52,729 nt of DNA from Lachnoclostridium sp. (GTDB lineage Bacteria; Bacillota_A; Clostridia; Lachnospirales; Lachnospiraceae). The position numbers and the translations under genes are program-made. This document shows, in pieces, positions 41,595-50,885 of this stretch. The stretch is taken from the NCBI GenBank assembly GCA_015057755.1, contig SVDR01000007.1, positions 1 to 52,729 on the forward strand, in the 5' to 3' direction. A model generated the notes under the pieces. That model ran no database searches, had not been told where the DNA came from, and worked only from the letters and a program-made list of their open reading frames with translations. Position 1 is the first letter of the stretch. Every line of letters begins with the position of its first letter.

Positions 41595-42842
41595 CTAAAT
41601 TCTGGTTTCCGGTTCATCGCATTTGCGGATGGATGGAACGATCAGCAGCAACACTGCAGAAATGAAAACAAGGACTCCGCCAACCAAAAACCAGCTCTCC
41701 GGGCCGTAAATTCCGGAGATCACGCTTTCAATTCCGAGGCCGAGAGGACCGAATAAATAACGGACAGTTCCCGTAAGGGAGAGAACGCGGCCAAGATACA
41801 TGCCATCGTAATGGGTCTGCAGGATTGGTGTGTAGGTACCCCAGTAAAACGGACCGGAAAAACCGATCAGGAACGAGCAGACTACGAAGAAGAGATAACC
41901 GGTGGTCGGAAGGATGCCGGCAACAAGTAGACTTGCAGCCATTAGCATATAGGAGCCAAAGATTGTGTATACACGATTTCTGGTACCGCCCCATGCGCTG
42001 AGCACCAGGGAACCGGTCATAAAGCCAACCGAGAAGACGATTTCTGTAATGCTCGCGTGAGTGCTGGTGCCGCCAAAATAGGACATGCTCATCAGCGGGA
42101 ACAGGGCGCTGACCGGCATCAGAGCGATCGTATATAAGCCTGTAATCATCACAAGGCCAAAGACACCTTTATTTTTGCGGAGTACATGGAAACCCTCCAC
42201 GGCTTCGGCGATAAATTGGATCTTTTTATTTTCCTGTTTCTTTTCCAGTTTCGGAATCCATGCGATCGCCAGGGTTGCGCAGGCACACAGAGCGCCTACA
42301 ACGTCCAGCATAACGATAGTTTCCAGCGTCCAGATCTGGTAAAGAAGAGCAGCAGCGGCCGGGCTGAAAATATCGGAAACCGAGGTCAGTGCCTGAGAAT
42401 AACCGGCGCATTTGGTCAGCTGGTCCTCCGGAACAATCTGCGGAGTTACTGCCTGCATACACGGAGAATGGAAGGCAGTACCAACGGTTCGAAGGAAGAG
42501 CACCAGCAGGATCATCCATGTTTCAAGAGTACCCATAAAACCTGCGATCGCCATAAGAAGTCCGACCAGCGCGATCAGCACATCCGACAGGATCATGATC
42601 ATTTTGCGATTGTATCGGTCAATGACGACTCCGGAGATCGGTCCCAGGATCGCCTGTGGGAAAAATGCAAGGAAAACAGCAAAGGAAACGACAGCTGCGG
42701 ATTCAGTAGTGTCCGTCAGATACCAGATCATGGCAAATTGGAGAACGGAGCTGGAAAATTTTGAAACAGCCTGCCCGGTCCAGATAGTAAAAAAGTTGCG
42801 TTTCCAGTTTTTCATATATAGTTCTGCAGAGCGGTTGTTCAT
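41595..42842 (-). CDS. MFS transporter, DHA3/macrolide-efflux-like
   Basis: Membrane protein of 415 residues with about twelve hydrophobic segments. The N-terminal FFTIWTGQAVSKFSSSVLQF and the loop GVVIDRYNRKMIMILSD match DHA3-type exporters, a group that includes Mef macrolide pumps. Similarity alone does not show drug resistance. GGAGG precedes ATG 42842 with an 8-nt gap. It is convergent with the EamA gene and divergent from the oxidoreductase operon. Confidence 0.88.
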   Translation of the reverse strand: MNNRSAELYMKNWKRNFFTIWTGQAVSKFSSSVLQFAMIWYLTDTTESAAVVSFAVFLAFFPQAILGPISGVVIDRYNRKMIMILSDVLIALVGLLMAIAGFMGTLETWMILLVLFLRTVGTAFHSPCMQAVTPQIVPEDQLTKCAGYSQALTSVSDIFSPAAAALLYQIWTLETIVMLDVVGALCACATLAIAWIPKLEKKQENKKIQFIAEAVEGFHVLRKNKGVFGLVMITGLYTIALMPVSALFPLMSMSYFGGTSTHASITEIVFSVGFMTGSLVLSAWGGTRNRVYTIFGSYMLMAASLLVAGILPTTGYLFFVVCSFLIGFSGPFYWGTYTPILQTHYDGMYLGRVLSLTGTVRYLFGPLGLGIESVISGIYGPESWFLVGGVLVFISAVLLLIVPSIRKCDEPETRI

Positions 42843-42922
42843 GATGAAAACCTCCAGTTTAAAATCAGTTCATTTTAGTATATCACAAGTAGAAAGAAAT
42901 GGAAAGAGCCGTTGATTGGTGC

Positions 42923-42928
42923 TATAAT
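42923..42928 (+). promoter_or_regulatory. Extended -10 element before the oxidoreductase operon
   Basis: A perfect TATAAT with TGC in front (extended -10). No good -35 box is visible at 17 nt, which is acceptable for extended -10 promoters. Confidence 0.5.
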
Positions 42929-42967
42929 GAGACTATATGAAACAAGCTGTGTCGAGGAGGAATGAAG

Positions 42968-44428
42968 ATGGCACAAATGTATGATGTACTGGTGATCGGA
43001 GCCGGCGTGGTTGGATGTTCGGCAGCGAGAGAACTTTCGAAGTATCAGTTAAAAATTGCCGTGGCAGAAAAAGGTCCGGATGTGTGTATGGAAACCAGTT
43101 CCAGAAACTCTGCGGTCTTGCACGCAGGATATAACAATAAACCGGGAACTTTGATGGCGAAATTCTGCGTGGAAGGAAACAGCGGATTTGACCAGATCGC
43201 AGCAGAACTGGATATTCCGTATAAGAGAACCGGAAAATTAGTGGTCGGATATACAGAAGATGACCTTGCGAAACTGGAAAGTCTGAAAGCGCAGGGAGAA
43301 AAGAACGGAATTGTTGGAATCGAGATTGTGGACCGCGCATTTATCGATGAAAAAGCTCCGCATGTGGGCGGCAATTTTGCTATGTGGTCTCCGACGACTG
43401 CGATTTTAAGCCCGTTCCAGTTTACATATGGCATGGCAGAAAATGCGGCAGACAATGGAGTGGAATTTTATTTTGACAGCGAAGTGACCGCCATCGACCG
43501 TGATGAAGAGGGAATTTATACGGTACAGACTGCCAGCGGCGATATCCGCACCCGCTGGGTAGTAAACTGTGCAGGTTTAGGTTCCGATAAAGTATCCGCG
43601 ATGCTTGGTATTGACGAGTATACACTCTACCCGTGTCGTGGAGAATATTATATTTTGGATAAGAGAATCGGAGATATGCTTCCGCTTCCTGCATATCCGG
43701 TTCCGAATATTAAAACAGGCGGTCTCGGCATTCATCTGACCCCGACACTGGACGGAAATATCATGGTTGGTCCGAGTACCGAATACATTGATGAAAATGA
43801 TAACTATGCAGCGACGAAAGGCATTATGGATATGCTGATCGAGGATGGAGGACGAATCTTTCCTTATTTAAAGAGAGAATATTTTATCCGCAACTTTGCA
43901 GGAATCCGTCCGAAGCTGAATCCGCCAAGCATTGGCGGTTTCCATGACTTCGTGATCGAGAGAAGAGATGAGATCGCTCCGCATGCGGTCAATCTTGTGG
44001 GGATCGAATCTCCGGGTCTGACAAGTGCGGTTCCGATCTCAAAGGAAATCGTACGTCTGATCCGTGAAGTGGAAGATCTGAAAGAGAATCCGGATTTCAA
44101 TCCGATCCGTAAACGTATGGTGACATTCCGCGACAAGACGCACGAAGAGCAGGCAAAACTGATCGAGGAAAATCCAGATTATGGCGAGGTGATCTGCCGC
44201 TGTGAGACGATCACGAAGGCGGAAGTTCTGGCTGCGATCCGCGGTCCGCTTGGCGCGAAGACCATGACCGGTGTAAAATATCGCTGTCGTGCGATGATGG
44301 GACGCTGTCAGGGCGGTTATTGTCAGACCAGAATCGCTGAGATTTTGATGGAAGAAAAAGGAATCAAGCCGGAGGAGCTGACTTATGAGCGACGCGGTTC
44401 TTACATTTTCACTGGGGAGGTGCGATAA
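42968..44428 (+). CDS. FAD-dependent glycerol-3-phosphate/2-hydroxyacid dehydrogenase with BFD-type [2Fe-2S] domain
   Basis: Flavoenzyme of 486 residues. The N-terminal VLVIGAGVVGCSAA binds FAD and SSRNSAVLHAG is the GlpA/L2HgdH-type loop. The last ~90 residues form a BFD-like [2Fe-2S] domain, with Cys410 and Cys412 in CRCET and two more in RCRAMMGRCQGGYC. This architecture is that of anaerobic GlpA. ATG 42968 lies 7 nt after GAGGAGG; ATG 42962 is too close. The gene abuts the next FAD gene with no gap and forms an operon with it and a DUF1667 gene. Glycerol-3-phosphate is the best substrate guess, not proven. Confidence 0.88.
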   Translation: MAQMYDVLVIGAGVVGCSAARELSKYQLKIAVAEKGPDVCMETSSRNSAVLHAGYNNKPGTLMAKFCVEGNSGFDQIAAELDIPYKRTGKLVVGYTEDDLAKLESLKAQGEKNGIVGIEIVDRAFIDEKAPHVGGNFAMWSPTTAILSPFQFTYGMAENAADNGVEFYFDSEVTAIDRDEEGIYTVQTASGDIRTRWVVNCAGLGSDKVSAMLGIDEYTLYPCRGEYYILDKRIGDMLPLPAYPVPNIKTGGLGIHLTPTLDGNIMVGPSTEYIDENDNYAATKGIMDMLIEDGGRIFPYLKREYFIRNFAGIRPKLNPPSIGGFHDFVIERRDEIAPHAVNLVGIESPGLTSAVPISKEIVRLIREVEDLKENPDFNPIRKRMVTFRDKTHEEQAKLIEENPDYGEVICRCETITKAEVLAAIRGPLGAKTMTGVKYRCRAMMGRCQGGYCQTRIAEILMEEKGIKPEELTYERRGSYIFTGEVR

Positions 44429-45670
44429 ATGAATACGATCAAAAAACAGGTAGTCATTATCGGCGGAGGTCCTGGTGGACTTGCGGCAGCCGTGAAGCTG
44501 AAAAAATCCGGCGTGGACGATATTTTGATTTTAGAGCGTGAGCATGAACTGGGCGGAATCCTGCGCCAGTGTATTCATGACGGTTTTGGCCTGACACGCT
44601 TTGGCGAGACGTTGTCCGGACCGGAATACGCGCAGAGATTTATTGATGAAGTGCGAGAACTGGGGATCGAGTATAAGACCGATACAACGGTAATCGGACT
44701 TACCGAGGATAAGAAGGTGACGGCTGTGAGCCGCGATGGTCTGGTTCAGTATCAGGCAGAAGCAGTGATCCTGACCATGGGATGTCGTGAACGCACCCGC
44801 GGTGCGCTGGCGATTCCGGGCGAGCGTCCGGCAGGCGTTTTTACAGCCGGAGTGGCGCAGACATACATTAACCTGAAAAATAAGATGGTCGGCCGAAAAG
44901 TGATCATCCTTGGTTCCGGAGATATCGGAATGATCATGGCCCGCAGAATGACGCTCGAGGGTGCGAAGGTGGAGGCTGTGTTTGAGATCCAGCCGTATCC
45001 GAGCGGACTTCCGAGAAACATTGAGCAGTGTCTGAATGACTACAACATTCCGCTGTATCTGAGTCATACGGTAACAGATATCAAGGGCCACCATCGTCTG
45101 GAAGCGGTAGTGGTAAGTCAGGTGGATGAGAAGCTGAATCCGATTCCGGGTACAGAAAAAGAGTACGAGTGCGATACGCTGATCCTTTCGGTTGGTCTGA
45201 TTCCGGAAAACGAGCTGTCTCTGATGGCAGGTGTGGAACTGGATCCGAGAACGAAAGGCGCGGTCGTGGACGAATTCTGCCAGACAAGCGTTCCGGGTAT
45301 TTTTGCAGCGGGAAATGTGCTCCATGTGCATGATCTCGTAGATTTTGTATCCCTGGAATCAGAAAAATTGGCGGCAGCAGTGGCGCGCTTTGTAAAAGAA
45401 GGCCTCCCCAAAGCAGAAATTTCCGTGGAAACCGCCGGTTTTGTCGGCTACACCGTTCCGCAGAAGATTACGGGAGAGGCAGATGTTGTGCTTTCCTTCC
45501 GCCCGAGAAAACCGATGCGTGACCGTTATATCGACGTATATCAGGGCGAGAACCTGATCGCATCGAGAAAATATGTGAAACTGCTTCCGGCTGAAATGGA
45601 AAAGATCACGATCCCGGCTTCAAAACTGACTTCCGGAGCGACAGTAAAGGTGGTGACAAGAGATGAATAG
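44429..45670 (+). CDS. NAD(P)/FAD-dependent oxidoreductase of the GlpA-like operon
   Basis: Pyridine-nucleotide oxidoreductase of 413 residues. IIGGGPGGLAAA is the FAD loop, IILGSGDIGMIMARR the NAD(P) loop and GIFAAGNVLHVHDLVD the second FAD segment. It resembles the oxidoreductase usually found between a GlpA-like protein and DUF1667. It probably passes electrons from the upstream dehydrogenase to a nucleotide or another carrier. The start codon directly follows the previous stop and the end overlaps the DUF1667 gene by 8 nt, so translation of all three is coupled. Confidence 0.88.
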   Translation: MNTIKKQVVIIGGGPGGLAAAVKLKKSGVDDILILEREHELGGILRQCIHDGFGLTRFGETLSGPEYAQRFIDEVRELGIEYKTDTTVIGLTEDKKVTAVSRDGLVQYQAEAVILTMGCRERTRGALAIPGERPAGVFTAGVAQTYINLKNKMVGRKVIILGSGDIGMIMARRMTLEGAKVEAVFEIQPYPSGLPRNIEQCLNDYNIPLYLSHTVTDIKGHHRLEAVVVSQVDEKLNPIPGTEKEYECDTLILSVGLIPENELSLMAGVELDPRTKGAVVDEFCQTSVPGIFAAGNVLHVHDLVDFVSLESEKLAAAVARFVKEGLPKAEISVETAGFVGYTVPQKITGEADVVLSFRPRKPMRDRYIDVYQGENLIASRKYVKLLPAEMEKITIPASKLTSGATVKVVTRDE

Positions 45671-46025
45671 AACGTTGACTTGTATTATTTGTCCGAATGG
45701 ATGTGAGCTGGAAATCGCATACGAAGGCGACCAGATCCTTTCTGTGACCGGAAACAAGTGCCCGAAAGGCGCTGAGTATGCAGAACAGGAGATTAAGAAT
45801 CCGATGCGCACCATCGCATCTTCCGTGGCGTTAGAGGGCGGAGCGATGCCTCTTGTCAGTGTACGTCTTACCGGACCGATCCCGAAGGCAAAGATCATGG
45901 ACGTAATGGCTGTGATCCGCGAATCGACAGTCAAAGCTCCAGTAAAGATCGGCGATGTGGTGATCGCGGATGTGCTTGGACTCGGCGTGGATGTGGTTGC
46001 GACAAGAAATGTGGATGAAAAATAA
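45663..46025 (+). CDS. DUF1667 family cysteine-rich protein
   Basis: Protein of 120 residues of the DUF1667 family. Four Cys are ordered as Cys7-x2-Cys10-x3-Cys14 and Cys33 (NKCPKG), as in a zinc or iron-sulfur site. The rest (PMRTIASSVAL, then VSVRLTGPIPK and DVLGLGVDVVATRN) is conserved in the family. It is always seen next to GlpA-like and FAD oxidoreductase partners in Clostridia, to my knowledge, and probably forms a complex with them. It overlaps the upstream gene by 8 nt. Confidence 0.85.
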   Translation: MNRTLTCIICPNGCELEIAYEGDQILSVTGNKCPKGAEYAEQEIKNPMRTIASSVALEGGAMPLVSVRLTGPIPKAKIMDVMAVIRESTVKAPVKIGDVVIADVLGLGVDVVATRNVDEK

Positions 46026-46038
46026 AAAACGATTCTGC

Positions 46039-46066
46039 TTGCAAATTCTTTTTTTCGTAGTACAAT
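46039..46066 (+). promoter_or_regulatory. Possible promoter of the second MATE gene
   Basis: TTGCAA, a 16-nt spacer and TACAAT, 43 nt ahead of the MATE start codon. Confidence 0.5.
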
Positions 46067-46109
46067 GTCTTTTGGTTTGTTTTAAGATAAATTAGGAGAC
46101 AAAATACAA

Positions 46110-47459
46110 ATGAAACGAATTTCGAAGTTATTTCAGGTAGACTTTCTTCAGGGGCCTATCATCAGGTCCCTGATCCTTTTTGCAATCCCGATCTTTATTT
46201 CCAGCGTCTTCCAGCAGATGTACAACATGGTGGACACGATGATCGTTGGTAATTATCTGGGGGATGAAGCGCTGGCGGCGATGGGAGCCTGTGCATCGAT
46301 CAGTGATCTGATGGTGGGCTTTTGTCTGGGTGTTGGAAGCGGTATGGCAGTTGTGACGGCCAGAAGTTTCGGAGCCGGCAATCAAAAACTTTTAAAGAAA
46401 TCGGTAGCGATGACGATCGTCCTTGGCGCGATGGTAACGGCTGTGATTTCCGGCTGTGGCGGTCTGATCTTAAGACCGCTTTTGGAACTCCTTAATACGC
46501 CGTCTGAGATTATCGACCAGTCCTATAGTTACGTTTCCACGATCGTATCGGGAGCTTTGGTTATGCTGGCATACAATCTGAGCGCCGGCATGCTTCGCGC
46601 CATCGGAAACAGTGTGATGCCATTGGTGTTTCTGATCGTATCTTCCATTTTAAATGTAGGCTTAGATATTCTTTTTATCTCAGAATTTCACATGGGAGTG
46701 CGGGGAGCAGCTGTGGCGACCGTAATTGCGCAGGGAATTTCTGCAGTACTCTGTATCCTTTATATATGGAAGAAAGCGCCGATGCTTGTTCCTTCACGAG
46801 AGCATTTCCGGTTCGATAAAGGACTGTGCGGAGAACTTCTCGGACAGGGCATTTCCATGGGACTGATGGGAAGCATTGTCTCTTGTGGAACGGTAATCCT
46901 GCAGTCCGGAATCAACGGATTTGGCACGCTGATCATTGCAGGACATACTGCGGCAAGAAAATTACACTCTGTATGTATGATGTTCATCGGAACCATGTCC
47001 ATGGCGTGCTCGACCTTTGTTTCTCAGAATAAGGGTGCGGGCAATCGAGAACGCATCCTTCGCGCGATGAAATACATGTTTGTATATGATTTTTTGGCAG
47101 CGGGTATCATTACGGTTTGTCTGCATTTTGTTGCGAGACCGCTGGTACATCTGCTTACCGGATCGACGGAAGAAGTCGTTTTAAATAACGCGTCCATGTA
47201 CCTTTATGTGGCAGGACCGTTTTATGCAGTGCTCGGTGTACTTTTGCAGACACGTTCTGCGCTTCAGGGCATCGGAGAGAAACTGCTTCCGATCATTTCC
47301 AGCGTGATCGAGATGGTGGGAAAAGTGATTTTCACAATTGTATTTATTCCCAGATTCGGATATATGGCAGTTATTTGGTGTGAGCCGCTGATCTGGTGTG
47401 CGATGGCAGCGCAGTTACTGTTCTGTTATTACCGTAATCCGTTTGTGCGAGGGGAATAA
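46110..47459 (+). CDS. MATE family efflux transporter
   Basis: Membrane protein of 449 residues with two sixfold-hydrophobic halves. The family pattern FQQMYNMVDTMIVGNYLG lies near the N-terminus and FGTLIIAGHTAARKLHSV in the second half. It shares the MatE fold with the gene at 6328 but is clearly divergent in sequence. The substrate is unknown. AGGAG precedes ATG 46110. The gene is followed by a 620-nt non-coding stretch with two palindromic elements. Confidence 0.9.
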   Translation: MKRISKLFQVDFLQGPIIRSLILFAIPIFISSVFQQMYNMVDTMIVGNYLGDEALAAMGACASISDLMVGFCLGVGSGMAVVTARSFGAGNQKLLKKSVAMTIVLGAMVTAVISGCGGLILRPLLELLNTPSEIIDQSYSYVSTIVSGALVMLAYNLSAGMLRAIGNSVMPLVFLIVSSILNVGLDILFISEFHMGVRGAAVATVIAQGISAVLCILYIWKKAPMLVPSREHFRFDKGLCGELLGQGISMGLMGSIVSCGTVILQSGINGFGTLIIAGHTAARKLHSVCMMFIGTMSMACSTFVSQNKGAGNRERILRAMKYMFVYDFLAAGIITVCLHFVARPLVHLLTGSTEEVVLNNASMYLYVAGPFYAVLGVLLQTRSALQGIGEKLLPIISSVIEMVGKVIFTIVFIPRFGYMAVIWCEPLIWCAMAAQLLFCYYRNPFVRGE

Positions 47460-47471
47460 AGAGGGTAAATC

Positions 47472-47723
47472 TGGATTTAATTTAGTAATAATATAAGTAT
47501 CTGCAGAAAATCCCATACTATCTCAAATTAGGCTGACTGCCTTTGCTTCACAGCGTTTTATCCGCCCTTACGCCGGACGCAATAAAGGCGTTTGCGACCT
47601 TTGTAAGGGCGCAAAACTTGTGAAGCGCAGTCGTTTAGCCAAAGATTTGAGTATAGTATGGGATTTTCTATCAGAACTTTATATTATTCACTAAATAAAA
47701 TACAATTATTAACCGCAAATCCA
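47472..47723 (+). repeat. MITE-like long-palindrome element A
   Basis: About 252 bp that folds nearly end to end. The outer arms start TGGATTT and end AAATCCA. Inside them AGAAAATCCCATACTAT (47506-47522) is perfectly repeated inverted at 47653-47669, and CTCAAAT is matched by ATTTGAG. GGCTGACTGC pairs with GCAGTCG...AGCC; the core holds GCGTTTGCGACCTTTGTA. The core matches element B on the opposite strand. No coding frame is supported. It may be a non-autonomous mobile element or a structured RNA. Confidence 0.7.
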
Positions 47724-47760
47724 TAAAAGAACTGGACATAGATGGTTTGCAAAATATATG

Positions 47761-47993
47761 TGGATTTTGATTGGTAAATAAATATAGTATCTGATAGAAA
47801 AACCATATTATCTCCAATGATAGGTTGGACGACTGCGCTTCGAAAGATTTTCGACTGTACAAAGGTCGCAAACGCTCTTATCGCGACCGACTACAGGCGA
47901 ATAAAATCGCATCGAAGCAAAGGCAGTCAACCGTTTTTGGAGATAATATGGTTTTTCTACAGATATGCTATTTTATTTACTCAATGAAATCCA
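47761..47993 (-). repeat. MITE-like long-palindrome element B, inverted relative to A
   Basis: About 233 bp with arms TGGATTT and AAATCCA. AGAAAAACCATATTATCTCCA (21 nt, split by position 47797-47817) is repeated inverted at about 47938-47957. Read on the minus strand its core shares GACTGCCTTTGCTTC, GCGTTTGCGACCTTTGTA and GAAGCGCAGTCG with element A. A 37-nt spacer separates the pair. No gene is seen in 47460-48003 besides these elements. Confidence 0.7.
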
Positions 47994-48003
47994 CAAATAA
48001 TGA

Positions 48004-48032
48004 TTGTACTTTTCCCTATAGACAGTTAAAAT
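48004..48032 (+). promoter_or_regulatory. Promoter of the GTPase-nuclease fusion gene
   Basis: TTGTAC, a 17-nt spacer and TAAAAT, ending about 50 nt before the start codon and just beyond element B. Confidence 0.55.
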
Positions 48033-48083
48033 AAAATTGGTGTTTTGTACGCACAGTTTATATTTATAGAAGGAACGATTGAA

Positions 48084-50885
48084 ATGAAACGATTGGTAAT
48101 TGGAATCCTTGCTCACGTGGATGCGGGAAAAACAACATTATCAGAAGCTATTTTATATACGACGGGAACAATTCGGAAACTGGGACGTGTAGACAAAAAA
48201 GATGCGTTTTTGGATACTTATGCGCTGGAGCGAGCGAGAGGAATCACAATTTTCTCGAAACAGGCGGTTTTCTCTTTGGGAGATACGGCTGTGACCCTTC
48301 TGGACACTCCGGGACACGTGGATTTTTCAGCGGAGATGGAGCGCACGCTGCAGGTGCTGGATTACGCGATTCTGGTGATCAATGGAGCAGACGGCGTGCA
48401 GGGACATACGGAGACTCTTTGGAGACTGCTGAAGCGTTATCATATTCCGGTATTTTTATTTGTAAATAAGATGGACCAGCCAGGAACGGATAAGGAAGCG
48501 CTGCTTGCGAATATCCGGAAAAGACTGGATGGAGCAGTTGTGGATTTTGGAGATGTGAACGTGGATGGAAGCACGGGAACGCTTGTGTATACAGGAGAGG
48601 AAGACCCGGAGACATTTTACGAAGAACTTGCCATGTGCGACGAGGAAGTCATGGAGTCCTACCTGGAAACCATGGAGCTACCAGCAGATCAGATCCGCCA
48701 TGTGATCCGGGAACGCAAGGTTTTTCCGTGTTATTTTGGCTCTGCGCTGAAGCTGACCGGCGTGGAGGAGTTTTTGAAAGGCGTGGAACTGTGGGCAGAA
48801 ACGCCGGATTATCCGGAAGCATTTGGAGCAAAAGTCTTTAAGATTTCCAGAGATGACCAGGGCAACCGACTGACACATTTGAAAATTACAGGCGGCAGTC
48901 TGAAGGTAAAGAGTTTCCTGACAGAAGATGTGGAAGAAGGAAAAGAGCCTGAAAAGATCAACCAGATCCGTATTTATTCCGGAACCAAGTTTGAAATGGC
49001 AAATGAAGCAGAAGCAGGAACTATTTGTGCGATCACAGGTCCTGCGCTGACCAAGCCGGGACAGGGCTATGGTGTGGAAAAGGAAACCGGAAGTCCGCTG
49101 CTGGAGCCGGTTCTGACGTATCAGGTAATCCTTCCGGATGGCTGTGATGCTCATACCATGCTGAAAAATCTGCGTCTTCTGGAGGAAGAGGATCCGCAGC
49201 TTCACATTGTCTGGAATGAGGTTCTGGCAGAGATCCAGGCGCAGGTCATGGGCGATGTGCAGATGGAGATTTTAAAGAGCCAGATCAAAGAGCGTTTCCA
49301 TGTGGACGTGGAGTTTGGCAGCGGTAATATTGTATACAAAGAAACGATCGCAAGACCTGTGGAGGGTGTCGGGCATTACGAACCGCTGCGTCATTATGCG
49401 GAGGTTCATCTTCTGATGGAGCCGTTAGAGCCGGGCAGCGGTCTGGTGTTTGAGGCAGACTGCAGTGAAGATGATCTGGCACTCAACTGGCAGCGCCTGA
49501 TCATGACACATCTGGAGGAGAAGAGACATCGCGGTGTGCTGACCGGTTCGGAGATCACGGACATGAAGATTACGATCGTGGCAGGACGTGCCCACTTGAA
49601 GCATACAGAAGGCGGCGACTTCCGTCAGTCTACATACCGTGCAGTTCGTCAGGGACTGAAAGAGGCCGGTTGTAAATTGCTGGAGCCGTATTATGCGTTC
49701 CGTCTGGAAGTTCCGTCAGAATCCATTGGTCGTGCCATGGCAGATGTGGAGCGTATGCAGGGCAAATTTGATGCGCCAAAACAGGATGGCGATATGGCGA
49801 TTCTTGAAGGAAGTGCTCCGGTTGTAAACATGCGTGATTATCAGCGAGAAGTCATTTCCTATACAAAAGGACGCGGTCGTCTGATCGTGAGTCTGAAAGG
49901 ATATGAGCCGTGCCACAATGAGGAAGAAGTGGTTGCTCAGATCGGATATGACTTTGATATGGATTTTCAGGATCCGGCCGGTTCTGTATTCTGTGCACAC
50001 GGCGCCGGATTTGTCGTACCGTGGGATGAAGTGAAAAATTATATGCACGTGGAAAGTCCGCTGGCAAAACGCCGTGCGGCGGGAATTGACTGCCCTGTAG
50101 AGAAGGCTGCAGAACAAAAGGAAACCGCCCAGGTGATCGGAGCAAGCAGCATCAATGGAGTGTCGGCGAAAAGCGCTCCAAAGCTTTCTGCTTCTTATTA
50201 TGAAGATAAAGAATTGCAGGAAATCTTTTTCCGTACCTATGGAGAATCCAAACGTCAGAAGCAGCAGGCGGCAGGTGAGGCAAGACGTGTGATCCGACCG
50301 GAAAATCAGGTGCACATCAGACAGAAAAAAGAAGAGGAATATGATGCCGAGTACCTTTTGGTCGATGGTTACAATATCATTTTCGCATGGGAAGAGCTCA
50401 ACGAGCTGGCGAAAGTCAACATCGACGGTGCCAGATATCGCCTGATGGACATTCTCTGCAACTATCAAGGATATAAAAAATGTATCTTGATCGTGGTTTT
50501 CGATGCTTATAAAGTGGTAGGAAATACTGGAAGTGCGATGAAATATCACAACATTAATGTGGTCTACACAAAGGAAGCCGAGACTGCCGACCAGTATATT
50601 GAGAAACTGGCTCATAAGATCGGCGGAAAATATCGTGTAACAGTGGCAACTTCCGATGGACTGGAGCAGCTTATCATCCGCAGCCAGGGATGTCTTCTGC
50701 TTTCTGCCAAGGATCTGAAGGAAGAAGTGGAGTATGTAGAAAGTCTGATCGCGGAGGAAAAGGAAAAACTGACGACCGGACCGACGAAATCCGGAAAGAA
50801 TTATCTTCTTTCTCATGCAGACAAGGAGATGCAGGAGTATTTTGAAGAGGTGCGTCTCGGTAAAAAGTCGTTTGAGGAACCATAA
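48084..50885 (+). CDS. TetM/EF-G-like GTPase fused to a YacP/Rae1-type NYN nuclease domain
   Basis: Fusion of 933 residues. The first ~665 are a TetM/EF-G-like translational GTPase: G1 AHVDAGKTT (10-18), RGITIFSKQ, G3 DTPGHVDF and G4 NKMDQPG, then EF-G domains II-V with GGDFRQSTYRAVRQGLKEAG and FRLEVPSESIGRAM. After a linker, residues ~756-900 form a NYN/PIN-like domain: EYLLVDGYNIIFAWEE with Asp761, TADQYIEKL with Asp836 and ATSDGLEQ with Asp858. This matches YacP (Rae1), which cuts mRNA in the ribosomal A site. A ribosome-rescue or mRNA-quality role is inferred. Drug resistance should not be assumed. ATG 48084 follows AAGGA; earlier in-frame codons have no site. Confidence 0.9.
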   Translation: MKRLVIGILAHVDAGKTTLSEAILYTTGTIRKLGRVDKKDAFLDTYALERARGITIFSKQAVFSLGDTAVTLLDTPGHVDFSAEMERTLQVLDYAILVINGADGVQGHTETLWRLLKRYHIPVFLFVNKMDQPGTDKEALLANIRKRLDGAVVDFGDVNVDGSTGTLVYTGEEDPETFYEELAMCDEEVMESYLETMELPADQIRHVIRERKVFPCYFGSALKLTGVEEFLKGVELWAETPDYPEAFGAKVFKISRDDQGNRLTHLKITGGSLKVKSFLTEDVEEGKEPEKINQIRIYSGTKFEMANEAEAGTICAITGPALTKPGQGYGVEKETGSPLLEPVLTYQVILPDGCDAHTMLKNLRLLEEEDPQLHIVWNEVLAEIQAQVMGDVQMEILKSQIKERFHVDVEFGSGNIVYKETIARPVEGVGHYEPLRHYAEVHLLMEPLEPGSGLVFEADCSEDDLALNWQRLIMTHLEEKRHRGVLTGSEITDMKITIVAGRAHLKHTEGGDFRQSTYRAVRQGLKEAGCKLLEPYYAFRLEVPSESIGRAMADVERMQGKFDAPKQDGDMAILEGSAPVVNMRDYQREVISYTKGRGRLIVSLKGYEPCHNEEEVVAQIGYDFDMDFQDPAGSVFCAHGAGFVVPWDEVKNYMHVESPLAKRRAAGIDCPVEKAAEQKETAQVIGASSINGVSAKSAPKLSASYYEDKELQEIFFRTYGESKRQKQQAAGEARRVIRPENQVHIRQKKEEEYDAEYLLVDGYNIIFAWEELNELAKVNIDGARYRLMDILCNYQGYKKCILIVVFDAYKVVGNTGSAMKYHNINVVYTKEAETADQYIEKLAHKIGGKYRVTVATSDGLEQLIIRSQGCLLLSAKDLKEEVEYVESLIAEEKEKLTTGPTKSGKNYLLSHADKEMQEYFEEVRLGKKSFEEP

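Noticed and set aside
48084..50885. Tetracycline resistance gene
   Set aside because: The GTPase module is TetM-like, but the protein carries an extra nuclease domain and a length outside the resistance proteins. Similarity alone does not support resistance.
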